Positions 9,601 to 16,177 of a stretch of DNA of 64,000 bases are shown in pieces. The stretch is from Streptomyces xanthii (lineage in GTDB: Bacteria > Actinomycetota > Actinomycetes > Streptomycetales > Streptomycetaceae): NCBI RefSeq assembly GCF_014621695.1, contig NZ_CP061282.1:124001-188000 (forward strand). Reading direction: 5' to 3'. Both the position numbers and the translations under genes were made by a program. Position 1 is the first letter of the stretch. Each line of letters starts with the position of its first letter. The notes beneath the pieces are model-generated. The model saw only the letters and a program-made list of their open reading frames with translations. It was not told the DNA's origin and made no database searches.

Positions 9601-11378
9601 ACGGGGTCGCCGCCCGCGCCGGCGGACGGTCCGAAGACAGCACCCACGCCACCCGCGGCGGTCTGGCCCACCGCACCTCGCACGCCTTCGGCCTGACCGG
9701 CCCCAGCGTGCTCGTCGACAGCGGCTGCGTGTCCGGACTCGCCGCCGTCGAGGCCGCGTACCGCGCCGTCGCCGACGGCCGCTGCGACGCCGCGCTCGCC
9801 GCCGGGGCCAACCTCGTGCTCCACCCCGACCACCTCGACGTCCTCTCCGAGATGGGCCTCGTCGCCGAGAACGACGACTCCTGCGCCTTCACCGACCGCG
9901 CAAGCGGCTGGCTGGTCGGCGAAGGCGTGGGCGCACTCCTGCTCAAGCCGCTGGACCGCGCCCTCGCCGACGGCGACCCCGTCCACGCGGTGCTGCGCGG
10001 CGGCGCCCTCCAGCACTCCGGCACCACCCGCCAGTTCGGCGTCCCGGACCCGGTACGGCAGGAGGCCACCATGCGCTCCGCGCTCGACGACGCCGGACTG
10101 CGCCCCGACGACATCGGCTACGTCGAGGCCGCCGCGGCCGGTGCCGCGCTCGCCGACGCCCTCGAATTCACCGCCCTCGGACGACTGTTCGACACCGCCG
10201 CCTCCGAGGGGGCCCCAGAGGCGGCACCGGTCCCGGTGGGCACGGTCAAGCCCCACACCGGGCACCTCGAGGCGGCCTCCGTCTTCGCCCAACTCGGCAA
10301 GGTGATCGCCCAGTTCCGGCGCCGCGACGTGTATCCCACGCTCCTCACCTCCGCGGTCAACCCGGCACTCGCCGGCGCCGCGAAATCGGTGACCCTCGCC
10401 ACCGGCGACGCCGGCCACTGGCGCACCGCCCCCGGCACCCCCCGCCGCGTCCTGGTCAACGGATTCGCCGGCGGCGGCTCGTACGGCAGCCTCGTCGTCG
10501 AGGAACCGCCCACCGCGCGACCCGGCCCGCACGACACGGGCACCTGGGCACTGCCGCTGTCCGCCGACACCCCCGAGCACCTCGCCGCGCTCGCCGACAG
10601 CATCGCCGACCTGTGGGAACGGGACCCGTCCCTCGGCGCCGGCATCGTCGCCCGCACCCTGCGCGAGGGCCGCACCGACCGCCCCGTGCGCGCCGGCCTG
10701 ATCACGGACGCCGCCGGCGCGGCCGCCGGCCTGCGCCTGCTAGCGCACCGCGTGCGCACCGAAGGCGGCGGAGCCGTCGAGTCAGGGCCCGAGGCCCCCG
10801 CACCGGAGCGGGACGCCCTGACGGCGTGGGTCGCGGGGGAGCGGGTCGACTGGCCCGCGATCACCGCACCCCGGGCCGCGCTCCCGGCCACCCCGCTCAC
10901 CCGCACCCGCCCGCCGCTGCCCACCGGCGCCGCCACCCCGGCACCGGCAGGCGCACAGGACCCCGTACAGGCACCCGCACCCGCGCCCGTGACCACCGGC
11001 GCACTGTCCGCGCGGCTCGGCTCGGTGTGGGGCATCGGCCCCGCCGAGGAGCCGTCGACACCGCAGGAGCGACCGACCTCGCCCGGCACGCCCTTCGAAC
11101 TGCTGGCGCCGCTGGTCGCCGCCGAACTCGGCACGGGCGGCCGGATCACCCCGGACCAGGACCTGTTCGCGCTCGGCGCCACCAGCCGTCAACTCCTGCG
11201 CCTGTCCGCCCGGATCACCGCCGCAGGCGGCCGGGAGATCTCCCTGGAGACCCTCTTCACCACCGCCGACCTCGGCGATCTGGCCGAACACGCCTTCCCT
11301 GCCCCGGTGGCGTCTGAGCCGAAAGCATTGACTCCTCCTCCTCGTGAACGAGGGGGATTCCTAGCTCACTTCGCCTGA
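3669..11378 (+). CDS. NRPS/PKS hybrid: Cy-Cy-A(Ser)-T-T-Ox-KS0-ACP, oxazole-forming
   Basis: This 2569-residue protein should condense Ser onto the upstream beta-ketoacyl chain, cyclise it and oxidise it to an oxazole. Two heterocyclization domains (residues about 5-430 and 450-860) carry DxxxxD (DELIAD near 144, DALLAD near 580) in place of HHxxxDG. The A domain (about 905-1415) reads DVWHFSLVDK, a serine code. Two nearly identical carrier domains follow, each with DLGATSFTMIR (about 1436-1590). Then comes an FMN-dependent Ox domain of the nitroreductase/McbC type (about 1605-1830; YPSGGGFYPV). The KS (about 1856-2280) keeps the Cys (DSGCVSG) and the last His (HTGHLEA), but the HGTGT box is EAAAAG, so the general His is lost and it should transfer without elongating. 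A terminal ACP (LGATSRQLL, about 2475-2540) ends the assembly. The last residues are read from TnpB-element DNA (see findings). The start is ATG after GGAGAA. Confidence 0.93.
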   Translation: MPQTDPTDRFEPFPLTEIQESFYVGRTLGAGPGAGAGTQIHLEFEADDFDTDRAESAWNDVVAATDMLRAHMLPDARQVVRAQVPAHRFVRADLTGLDAGARDAELARLRREALAGSDPHRWPLFAIRVALLGGGRARVLFTVDELIADGPSVSLLLQQWYERYARGSAVTEPALTFRAYCAAGAGTQVPEESLTYWREQLADVDLARPLPLAGGAASGPAHRRIALRLEPERWERVKAAAKEARATPTALLLALCTAAVQGDGEEQAPLPVVLTTYNRRRVHPDVPRLVGPFISTSVFVAPPATGTAAERLDLVRARLWSDLEHSAVSGVRALREHARSAPGRRTAAIPMVFTSLLGSLTALGDDPDSWAAHVDLEASATLTPGVHLESCVQERDGALLVSWDFAPTDVDETRTRAAFDALRAALERIADEGGAALAAPAALPGRAASEPVPLTEVQSAYLVGRIGGLGGDAETRVYQEFLLRRHDTDRLEDAWNRLLAHHPMLRAAVHEDGTLTVTPVTGHHRIVRHDLTGAADPESELARTAARLRDTTFPLGTSPMYALEASTLPDGTIVLHVVLDALLADARSFALLFGQLFALHDGDDSVLSGPADPTAYLRTLPALRRTPAGEEARAAWREKFAALPPGPALPEPAPGAPRAHRKAPLGSWRALTERAAAIGVPADMVLLTAYTDELRAEFGGTDPFTVTVVSWDRPAALAHADAMVADFTQLAWITVDDTLPDDFAARARALWDRVRADLERAGLVPGLGELRTRVFRSGGALRLPVVFTRVPEIDPALHPADVDLRTSQSQTAQVALDHVPLLVGDDLMGQWDAADGALGPDRLDAMFDRYAHRVREFAAGQVERTEQSEQSEQSEQPEQIELTEQTEQASLDDLGVVAPVDPDTPLTLVELVEAAFAGRADRDAVHHAGGTLTYGDLDRRSARLARRLHDLGVRPGDHVAVHMDRSERLVTALVGIVRSGAVYVPVDPANPPERVRYLLEDSGARVVVADAALAEVPEAAGATVICPDRDADRAALHALPGTRPAVSVRPDDPVYTIYTSGTTGRPKGCRNSQQGVANRILWMQDRFRLTARDRVAQKTPYGFDVSVWEFFWPLVAGASLVVARPGGHTDPAYLARLLREERVTVTHFVPSVLGMFLRHPDAAEGTSLRAVFTSGEALPVATMRRFYEVFGTSGPALHNLYGPTEAAVDVTHWACRPDWDEPTVPIGRPVSHTRIHVVDDRLRPVPPGVAGEILIGGRQVALGYHDRPELTAERFVPSPFPDLDDSPRLYRTGDLGLLGHDGEIRYLGRIDGQFKLRGLRIEPEEIEAALTGVPGVADARVLPVDEPASGEQILAALCVPRTPGDAPGVPEIRRALADVLPGYLVPNRFRFVEDLPLTTNGKLDRRAAAALFGAAPEAEPAPAAVPAAAPADAAGREIRAVVADVLGVAEPADTDDLFDLGATSFTMIRIAQEIERLTGTALPVDALISKPTLGALLKAALPEQAPEQAPEPAAAPRALDAQDVARRAAAVLGVGHVAPDDDLFDLGATSFTMIRLAQEIEAETGAQIPVDVLIQSPTPRSIARSVTPAAAPATAHPRPAATGTDVRIALDPEAKAAFKEARIAERRLPATLRRIPVPPVTDDEPRALFDASSFREFAEDPLPAEDLLTLLAAVTWGDLDGRAKRRYPSGGGFYPVQVYVYAAPGAVRGLDAGLYYLHPAERALVALAPDARYGTDLHVHHNRALVDAAGFGVFLVSTPAAIAPAYGERNAARFSTIEAGHIAQLLLTGAPERGLGLCAVGEMDFDAVRADFGVDDGQELLLSLWGGALTEQARTRRAALAPTASAPSVPAARPADRAVAVVGFAADLPGARTLDELDTLLASRTPATGPAPADRWKPLHSRARRAGAAVGGYLDDVLAVEGEEYRIPEDEAGAVDPQERLLLSVARRCFEDAALTPDRAGDRVGVFVGSMWQDHALYGVAARAGGRSEDSTHATRGGLAHRTSHAFGLTGPSVLVDSGCVSGLAAVEAAYRAVADGRCDAALAAGANLVLHPDHLDVLSEMGLVAENDDSCAFTDRASGWLVGEGVGALLLKPLDRALADGDPVHAVLRGGALQHSGTTRQFGVPDPVRQEATMRSALDDAGLRPDDIGYVEAAAAGAALADALEFTALGRLFDTAASEGAPEAAPVPVGTVKPHTGHLEAASVFAQLGKVIAQFRRRDVYPTLLTSAVNPALAGAAKSVTLATGDAGHWRTAPGTPRRVLVNGFAGGGSYGSLVVEEPPTARPGPHDTGTWALPLSADTPEHLAALADSIADLWERDPSLGAGIVARTLREGRTDRPVRAGLITDAAGAAAGLRLLAHRVRTEGGGAVESGPEAPAPERDALTAWVAGERVDWPAITAPRAALPATPLTRTRPPLPTGAATPAPAGAQDPVQAPAPAPVTTGALSARLGSVWGIGPAEEPSTPQERPTSPGTPFELLAPLVAAELGTGGRITPDQDLFALGATSRQLLRLSARITAAGGREISLETLFTTADLGDLAEHAFPAPVASEPKALTPPPRERGGFLAHFA
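6262..6333 (+). repeat. 9-base coding microrepeat (Glu-Gln-rich linker)
   Basis: CGGAGCAGT-type 9-base units are repeated, decaying rightward, inside the oxazole synthetase gene. They encode a run of Thr/Ser-Glu-Gln triplets between the second Cy domain and the A domain. The repeat keeps frame, so it lengthens an interdomain linker rather than breaking the protein. Slippage during replication is the likely origin. Confidence 0.8.
11292..11306. repeat. 15-base direct repeat, copy 1, flanking the TnpB element
   Basis: GCCTTCCCTGCCCCG is found here and again at 12692-12706. Both copies can be read as Ala-Phe-Pro-Ala-Pro, in frame with the end of the oxazole synthetase. The copies bracket the TnpB element. 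IS605-family elements do not normally make target duplications, so the origin is unclear. Confidence 0.85.
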
Positions 11379-11440
11379 CCCCCGGCGGGGGTTCAGGGCT
11401 TACAAGATCAGCACTAGCCGGGTTGAAGACCAGCCCGGAC
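11329..11440 (-). ncRNA. Putative omegaRNA (reRNA) of the TnpB element
   Basis: TnpB nucleases are guided by an RNA that spans the 3' end of tnpB and the right end of the element, with the guide taken from the flanking DNA. Here the segment holds two stable hairpins (11376-11395 and about 11334-11356) and ends at TCAA. The guide would be read from the neighbouring synthetase gene, 11327 leftward. The extent is set by analogy with the family; no promoter was identified. Confidence 0.45.
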
Positions 11441-12583
11441 GAGTATCACGCGGGCGGAGTTCTTGTCCCTGGACGAGACGGTTCCGCACGCGGTGCACGT
11501 ATACGTTCTCTCGGAAAGAGGTAGGCGGTGCTTGGCTCTCGCTCCGCACTGCGCACAGTCCATCGTGGTGTGCGCGGGGTTGACCAGATGCACGGCTCGC
11601 CCGTGCTTGCGGGCCATCTCGACCAGGGCCTTCTTGGCGGCGCCGATAGCGGCATCGGCCGCCTTCCTGGCCATGGTGGTCTTCGCGAGGAACCTCGGCC
11701 GGAAGTTCTCCACGGCAAGGGCGTCGTGGTCGCGGACCACTCGCTTGGCCCACTTGCGGGCGGTGTCGGTCCGCTGGTTCGCGATCCTGCGGTGCAGTTT
11801 CGCAGTCTGCCGTTTCGCCTCACGGTAGCCCCGCGAGCTGGGCTGACCGCGCTTCGGCTTACGACGGGCCATCATCCGCTGGTACTTCGCAAGCTTCTGC
11901 GCGGCCGTCCTTCCGTGCTGTGGATGCGGCAGATCGTGAGTGTCGGATGTGGTGGTGGCGGTCTCTTTGACGCCCCAGTCGATTCCGATCAAACGGCCCG
12001 TCCTGGGCAGTTCCTCGGTCACGGTGGCGACGACGAACGACGCCCACCAGTGCCCGACCGCATCCCGGTACAGGCGGACGCTGGACGGTGCCTTGGGAAG
12101 TTCCCGCGACCACACAGGGCGTACAACGATCCCGCCCGCCAGGTGCAAACGCCCGTCCTTCAGACCGAATCCGCGCCGCGTGTAGTTCAGGCTGGGCAGC
12201 GCCTCACGCTTCCTCTTGTGCCGGGGCATCCCAGCCCGCTGCCGCACCGGCAATCTCGCCTTGATGTCCTTGAGTGCCTTCGCCCTCGACTTGCCGAAGT
12301 CGCGGATCACCTGCTGCTGAGGAACGCTCGCACCTTCCGCGAGCCAGGGGGTGCGCTTGCGGGCCTCGGTCAGCATCTTGTCGAGCTGAGCCGGACCGCA
12401 GGTCACCTTCTCGCCCGTCGCCCGGCTGTGCGCGTGCACGGCCTTGGACTTCGCGACCGACTCGTTCCAGACCCAACGGCAGCGGTCCCACTCGGCCTCG
12501 AGCTCCCGCCGGGCCGTGGACGACAAGCGCACACGGAACGTGTACCGGGCGTACCCGGCCGTCGCAGCGCTCGCCTCCGCCAT
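11414..12583 (-). CDS. tnpB: TnpB, RNA-guided RuvC-like nuclease of IS605-type element
   Basis: The ATG at 12583 gives 389 residues, the usual TnpB size; a longer frame runs upstream but its extra residues look non-coding. The N-terminal part is basic. The RuvC triad appears intact: Asp in GIDWGVKET, Glu in AVENFRP and Asp in DKNSARVIL. A zinc ribbon (CAQC ... CTAC) lies between the second and third motifs. TnpB is an RNA-guided DNA endonuclease that helps keep the element at its site. The gene runs against the biosynthetic operon it interrupts. It has normal high-GC codon use, so it is probably from a related actinobacterium. No frameshift or stop was seen. Confidence 0.93.
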   Translation of the reverse strand: MAEASAATAGYARYTFRVRLSSTARRELEAEWDRCRWVWNESVAKSKAVHAHSRATGEKVTCGPAQLDKMLTEARKRTPWLAEGASVPQQQVIRDFGKSRAKALKDIKARLPVRQRAGMPRHKRKREALPSLNYTRRGFGLKDGRLHLAGGIVVRPVWSRELPKAPSSVRLYRDAVGHWWASFVVATVTEELPRTGRLIGIDWGVKETATTTSDTHDLPHPQHGRTAAQKLAKYQRMMARRKPKRGQPSSRGYREAKRQTAKLHRRIANQRTDTARKWAKRVVRDHDALAVENFRPRFLAKTTMARKAADAAIGAAKKALVEMARKHGRAVHLVNPAHTTMDCAQCGARAKHRLPLSERTYTCTACGTVSSRDKNSARVILVRAGLQPG

Positions 12584-12691
12584 CACGCATCCGAACCTAT
12601 CCGGGAGGACTGACAGTTGAGCCCCATTGATCCTTGCAGGGCCCCTCACCAGCGGTTCTGGTGCACCCCCATCCGCCCTGACGGCACATCG

Positions 12692-12706
12692 GCCTTCCCT
12701 GCCCCG
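12692..12706. repeat. 15-base direct repeat, copy 2, flanking the TnpB element
   Basis: This is an exact copy of 11292-11306. Reading on in the same frame from here gives about 22 further codons and a TGA at 12770-12772. That TGA overlaps the ATG of the acyltransferase gene at 12769, the ATGA arrangement common in this cluster. This suggests the copy marks the displaced native 3' end of the upstream gene. Confidence 0.8.
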
Positions 12707-12768
12707 CTCACACGGGAACTCCGATTCCTCCCCCACCCAAAAGTGAGGGCATCCTTGAAGGAGACTCG

Positions 12769-13674
12769 ATGACCACCATGACGCGGATCCTCATGTTCCC
12801 CGGCCAGGGCGCCCAGAGCGTCGGCATGGGCCGGGACCTGTTCGCACGCTTCCCCGACCTGGTGCGGGAGGCGGACGACGTCCTCGGCTACAGCCTGAGC
12901 CGGCTCTGCCTGGAGGACCCCGAAGGGCAACTCGGCAACACCCGCTACACCCAGCCCGCCCTGTTCGCGGTCGGTGCCCTCGCCCACCGCGCCTACCTGG
13001 AGGACGGCGGTGAGCCGGCCGATCTCGCGGTCGGCCACAGCCTCGGCGAGTACAACGCCCTGCACGCGGCGGGCGCCTTCGGCTTCGCCGACGGACTGCG
13101 CCTGGTCGCCGCCCGGGCCGCCGCGATGGCCGAGATCACCGGTGGCGGCATGAGCGCCGTCGTCGGCCTGCCCGAGACCCGGCTCCGCTTCCTCCTGATG
13201 CGGGCCGGCTTCGCCACCCTGGACCTGGCCAACCTCAACACCCCCGGCCAGATCGTGCTCGCCGGCCCGGTCGACGACCTCGCCGAGGTGGGCCCGATCC
13301 TGGAGGACGCGGGCGCCCGCATGGTCCGCCGGCTCGACGTCAGCGGCCCCTTCCACTCGCGCTACATGGCACCGGCCGCCGAGCGGCTCGAACCCGTCGT
13401 GGCACGGACCGTCTTCGCCCCGCTCGCCTTCCCCGTCATCGCCAACGCCACCGCCCGCCCCTACGCGCAGGACCTCGTCGGCGCGACCCTGCTCCAGCAG
13501 ATCCACCAGCCGGTGCGCTGGCACGAGACCGTCGCGGCGATCCTCGACGAAGTCCACGGGCCCGAACCCGAGTTCACCGAGATCGGCACCGGCCGGGTCC
13601 TCGCCGGCCTGCTGCGGCAGATCCGGCGCGAACGGGACCAGGCCCGCGTGCCGGCCGGGGCGGGTGCGCGATGA
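12769..13674 (+). CDS. Free-standing malonyl-CoA:ACP acyltransferase (trans-AT)
   Basis: This 301-residue protein should load malonyl units in trans onto the ACPs of the AT-less polyketide synthase at 1-3647 and its upstream partners. It shows FPGQGAQ near residue 11, the nucleophile in GHSLGEY near 92, a conserved Arg region, and the His in GPFHSRYM. Length and motifs match FabD-like trans-ATs. The start has a good ribosome site (GAAGGAG). The ATG overlaps a TGA that would end the displaced native frame of the upstream synthetase. Its own TGA overlaps the ATG of the PPTase gene at 13671, so the two are translationally coupled. Confidence 0.95.
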   Translation: MTTMTRILMFPGQGAQSVGMGRDLFARFPDLVREADDVLGYSLSRLCLEDPEGQLGNTRYTQPALFAVGALAHRAYLEDGGEPADLAVGHSLGEYNALHAAGAFGFADGLRLVAARAAAMAEITGGGMSAVVGLPETRLRFLLMRAGFATLDLANLNTPGQIVLAGPVDDLAEVGPILEDAGARMVRRLDVSGPFHSRYMAPAAERLEPVVARTVFAPLAFPVIANATARPYAQDLVGATLLQQIHQPVRWHETVAAILDEVHGPEPEFTEIGTGRVLAGLLRQIRRERDQARVPAGAGAR

Positions 13675-14510
13675 ACCCTGTGCACCCCACAGCCCGCGAG
13701 GACACCGTCGGCCTCTGGTTCTGCCCCAACGACGGGCTCGACCAGCCGACCAGCGCCCTGCTCGCCCCGCACTGGCTCGACGAGCACGAGCGCGAGACCG
13801 CCGGACGTTTCCTGTTCGAGCGGGACCGGCGGCAGTACCTCGTCGCCCACTGTCTGGTGCGGCGCGTGCTGTCGCTGGAGACCGGCATCCCGGAGGCGGA
13901 GGCCGTCCTGTGGCGCTCCTCGCGCGGCCGGCCCTTCCTCCAGGCCCCGCCCGGCGGACTGCCCGACGGCGCGCGCGACCTGGACTTCAACCTGTCGCAC
14001 GCGCACGGGTTCAACGTCATGGCCGTGGCCCGCGACCGCCGCGTCGGTGTCGACATCGAACGCCTGGACCGGGGCGGGGAGCGGGGCTTCGACTGGGTCG
14101 TGGAGTCCTTCGCCCCCCAGGAGCGCGCCTATCTCGCCGGGCTCACCGCGGGCGGCCGCCGCGACCGGGCCACCCTGCGCCTGTGGACCCTGAAGGAGGC
14201 CTACGCCAAGGCGCGCGGCCTGGGCCTCGGCCTGCCCTTCGACTCCTTCTCCTTCGAACTGGACGAGGAGCAGGGCGTGGTGGGGTTCCGGCCGCCGGAG
14301 GGCGACGACGCGGACCGCTGGTGCTTCGTCGAACTGAACCCGCGCCCGCAGGTGTTGGTGTCGCTGGCCGTGGAGCGGAGCCGCGACGGTTCGGCTCCCG
14401 GTCGGATCGAGATGCACGACGGCTTCCCCTGGGGCCGCGCCGTGCCGCGCGACATCCCGCTGCCCGCACCCCACCGCGCCCTGGCCCCGCTCGTCGGAGC
14501 CGGCGCATGA
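13671..14510 (+). CDS. Sfp-type 4'-phosphopantetheinyl transferase
   Basis: This 279-residue enzyme should attach phosphopantetheine to the Ser of carrier domains in the synthases of this locus. It carries the paired motifs VGVDIERL and WTLKEAYAKARG, with the Mg-binding acids in both. The length fits the Sfp group. It overlaps the trans-AT gene by ATGA. A second PPTase lies at 31210, so the cluster has two. Confidence 0.95.
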   Translation: MNPVHPTAREDTVGLWFCPNDGLDQPTSALLAPHWLDEHERETAGRFLFERDRRQYLVAHCLVRRVLSLETGIPEAEAVLWRSSRGRPFLQAPPGGLPDGARDLDFNLSHAHGFNVMAVARDRRVGVDIERLDRGGERGFDWVVESFAPQERAYLAGLTAGGRRDRATLRLWTLKEAYAKARGLGLGLPFDSFSFELDEEQGVVGFRPPEGDDADRWCFVELNPRPQVLVSLAVERSRDGSAPGRIEMHDGFPWGRAVPRDIPLPAPHRALAPLVGAGA

Positions 14511-14523
14511 CCGAGGAGACCGT

Positions 14524-15120
14524 ATGACAGCCCTGGACACGACAGCGGTGCGGGAAAGGCCCGCGGGAACCGGCGACGCCGACCGGTCCGACCGGTCCGA
14601 CCGGTCCGCAGAGGCCGCTCAGGCCGCGCCGTCGTCAGCCCAGTCCTTCCGGGACGCGATGGCACAGCTCGCCGCCCCGGTCAGCGTCATCACCGCGCTC
14701 GACCCGGACGGGCGGAGGCGCGGGTTCACCGCCAGCTCGGTGAGCTCCGTGTCGCTGGACCCGCCGCTGATCCTCGCGGGCGTCGCGCTGACCTCGAGCT
14801 GCCACGCGACGCTGACGACCACGCCCGAGTTCGTGGTCAACGTGCTCGGCGCGCAGCACCGGGACCTCGCCCGGCGCTTCGCCACGCAGGACGTCGACCG
14901 TTTCGCGGGCGGCGGGTTCGACGCGTGGGAGGGCTCCGGGACGCCGTATTTGCCGGACGCGGCGCTGCTGATGCGCTGCCGCACGGCGCGGATCGTGCGC
15001 GCCGGGGACCACGACCTGGTGCTCGCCACCCCTGTCGAGTTCCGGCACGGCACGGCGGACATCGCCCCGCTGCTCTGGTACCGGCGCGGATTCCACACGG
15101 CCCGCCCGCACGGCGCCTGA
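14524..15120 (+). CDS. Flavin reductase (FMN-binding split barrel)
   Basis: This is a 198-residue member of the HpaC-like flavin reductase family, which supplies reduced FMN or FAD to partner monooxygenases. The fold signature runs from FRDAMAQLAAPVSVITA through GFTASSVSSVSLDPPLILAG to FVVNVLGAQ. The first 35 residues are a low-complexity tail. The ATG follows GAGGAGA. The nearest partner in this window is the luciferase-like monooxygenase at 18072. By family and role it could correspond to SnaC, the FMN reductase that serves pristinamycin IIA synthase, but the SnaA and SnaB partners were not recognised here. It converges with the SARP gene 33 bases downstream; no clear terminator was seen in the gap. 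Confidence 0.9.
   Translation: MTALDTTAVRERPAGTGDADRSDRSDRSAEAAQAAPSSAQSFRDAMAQLAAPVSVITALDPDGRRRGFTASSVSSVSLDPPLILAGVALTSSCHATLTTTPEFVVNVLGAQHRDLARRFATQDVDRFAGGGFDAWEGSGTPYLPDAALLMRCRTARIVRAGDHDLVLATPVEFRHGTADIAPLLWYRRGFHTARPHGA
14581..14607 (+). repeat. Triple 9-base coding repeat
   Basis: GACCGGTCC occurs three times in tandem near the 5' end of the flavin reductase gene, encoding Asp-Arg-Ser three times in the disordered N-terminal tail. The unit is a near-palindrome and keeps frame. Confidence 0.85.
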
Positions 15121-15152
15121 GCGGGCCGTGCGGGCGGATGCCGCGGCGGTGC

Positions 15153-16142
15153 CTACTGGCCCGCGGCGGGCTGTGCGACCAGCCGGTCGAAGCGGCGCAT
15201 CAGTTCCTCGTGCTCCAGGGAGAGCCGCTCGATGCGGTGCTGCAGCCGGGCGATCTCCCCGCTCAGGCTCAGCACCGTCGCGTCCGGGCCGGCCCCCGGC
15301 AGGGGGCCCGGTGGGCGCGGCGGCAGGGGCATCGCCACCACGGAGGCGACCCGGTCGGGCGCGCCCGGCGCCGCGAGGCCCGGGTCGTGCTGGAGGATCG
15401 CGTCCATCCGGCCGCGCAGCGCGGGACCCGGCTCGACGCCCAGTTCGTGCACCAGGCGCTTGCGCGCCCGGTCGTACACGCTGAGCGCCTCCGCCTGCCG
15501 CCCGCACCGGTACAGCGCCACCATGAGCAGGTCGTAGAACCGCTCCCGCATCGGATGGTCCGTCGTCAGCTCCTCGAGCTCGCCGATGATCTCGTCGTGC
15601 CGGGCTGCCCGCAGGCAGGCGTCGTAGAGGGTCTCCAGGGCGGTGAGCCGGTTCTCCTCCAGCTGGGCCGCCTCGGCGGCGCAGATGTCCCCGCGCACAC
15701 TGCCCTCCAGGGCGGGCCCCCGCCACAGCGCCAGGGCGTCGCGGAGCAGTTCGGTGGCCTGCTGCGGATCGTCCGCGGCGGCCGCCCGTCCGCGCGCGGC
15801 CAGCTCGTTGAACCGCTGCGCGTCCGTCGTGCTGCGGCCGGGGCGCAGGACGTAGCCGAGGGAGCGCGTCACGATCCACTCGTGGTGCGGTTCCCCCGAT
15901 CCCGGCTCGGGCACGGGCAGCAGGCGGCGCAGCCGCGCCACGTGCGCCTGCAGCGCGTTGGTCGCGTTGGCGGGCGGGTTCTCCCCCCACAGCTCGTCGA
16001 TCAGCCGGTGGACGGACACGACGTGCCCGGACTTGACCACGAGCGCGCCCAGCAGGGCGCGTTGCTTGGCGCCCGTCGGAAGGATCCTCAGACCGGTTCG
16101 CTCGTCCTGGATCTCCACGGGACCGAGAATGCGGAACTGCAT
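15153..16142 (-). CDS. SARP-family pathway activator (SARP-1)
   Basis: This 329-residue Streptomyces antibiotic regulatory protein has an N-terminal OmpR-type winged helix (ILPTGAKQRALLGALVVKSG; LIDELWGENPP) followed by a bacterial transcriptional activator domain (ALWRGPALEG; YDLLMVALYRCGRQAEALSVY; HELGVEPGPAL). The last 40 residues look like a coiled coil (LSGEIARLQHRIERLS), an uncommon addition. It is last in a leftward operon behind the flavoenzyme at 16178 (35-base gap). SARPs bind direct heptamer repeats spaced by 11 bases, and such arrays occur at 19650, 32885 and 61234. Whether this protein or SARP-2 reads which array cannot be told from sequence. Confidence 0.95.
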   Translation of the reverse strand: MQFRILGPVEIQDERTGLRILPTGAKQRALLGALVVKSGHVVSVHRLIDELWGENPPANATNALQAHVARLRRLLPVPEPGSGEPHHEWIVTRSLGYVLRPGRSTTDAQRFNELAARGRAAAADDPQQATELLRDALALWRGPALEGSVRGDICAAEAAQLEENRLTALETLYDACLRAARHDEIIGELEELTTDHPMRERFYDLLMVALYRCGRQAEALSVYDRARKRLVHELGVEPGPALRGRMDAILQHDPGLAAPGAPDRVASVVAMPLPPRPPGPLPGAGPDATVLSLSGEIARLQHRIERLSLEHEELMRRFDRLVAQPAAGQ

Positions 16143-16177
16143 CTCCCCCTACCTCCCCGCGCGTCACGCCGCGCGCG

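Larger units (their letters stand above)
11328..12691 (-). mobile_element. IS200/IS605-superfamily TnpB-only (IS1341-type) element
   Basis: The element holds one gene, tnpB, on the minus strand and no TnpA. Read on the minus strand, the right end is a CCCCTCG/CGAGG-type hairpin (about 11334-11356) followed by TCAA (11331-11328), the usual right-end tetranucleotide of this family. A second hairpin (11376-11395, ACCCCC/GGGGGT) lies just after the tnpB stop. Beyond the other end a perfect six-base stem CACCAG/CTGGTG (12647-12663) may be the left-end hairpin. The exact left boundary is not certain; it is placed at the direct repeat. Without TnpA the element depends on another copy for movement. 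Confidence 0.8.

Noticed and set aside
11328..12691. TnpA transposase gene or a complete IS200/IS605 element
   Set aside because: Only tnpB is encoded; no Y1 HUH protein was found on either strand of the insert.
12707..12768. Second IS-end hairpin just before the acyltransferase gene
   Set aside because: The stem around CCCCCAC/GTGAGGG is imperfect, and the stretch reads well as the displaced 3' end of the synthetase gene plus the acyltransferase ribosome site.
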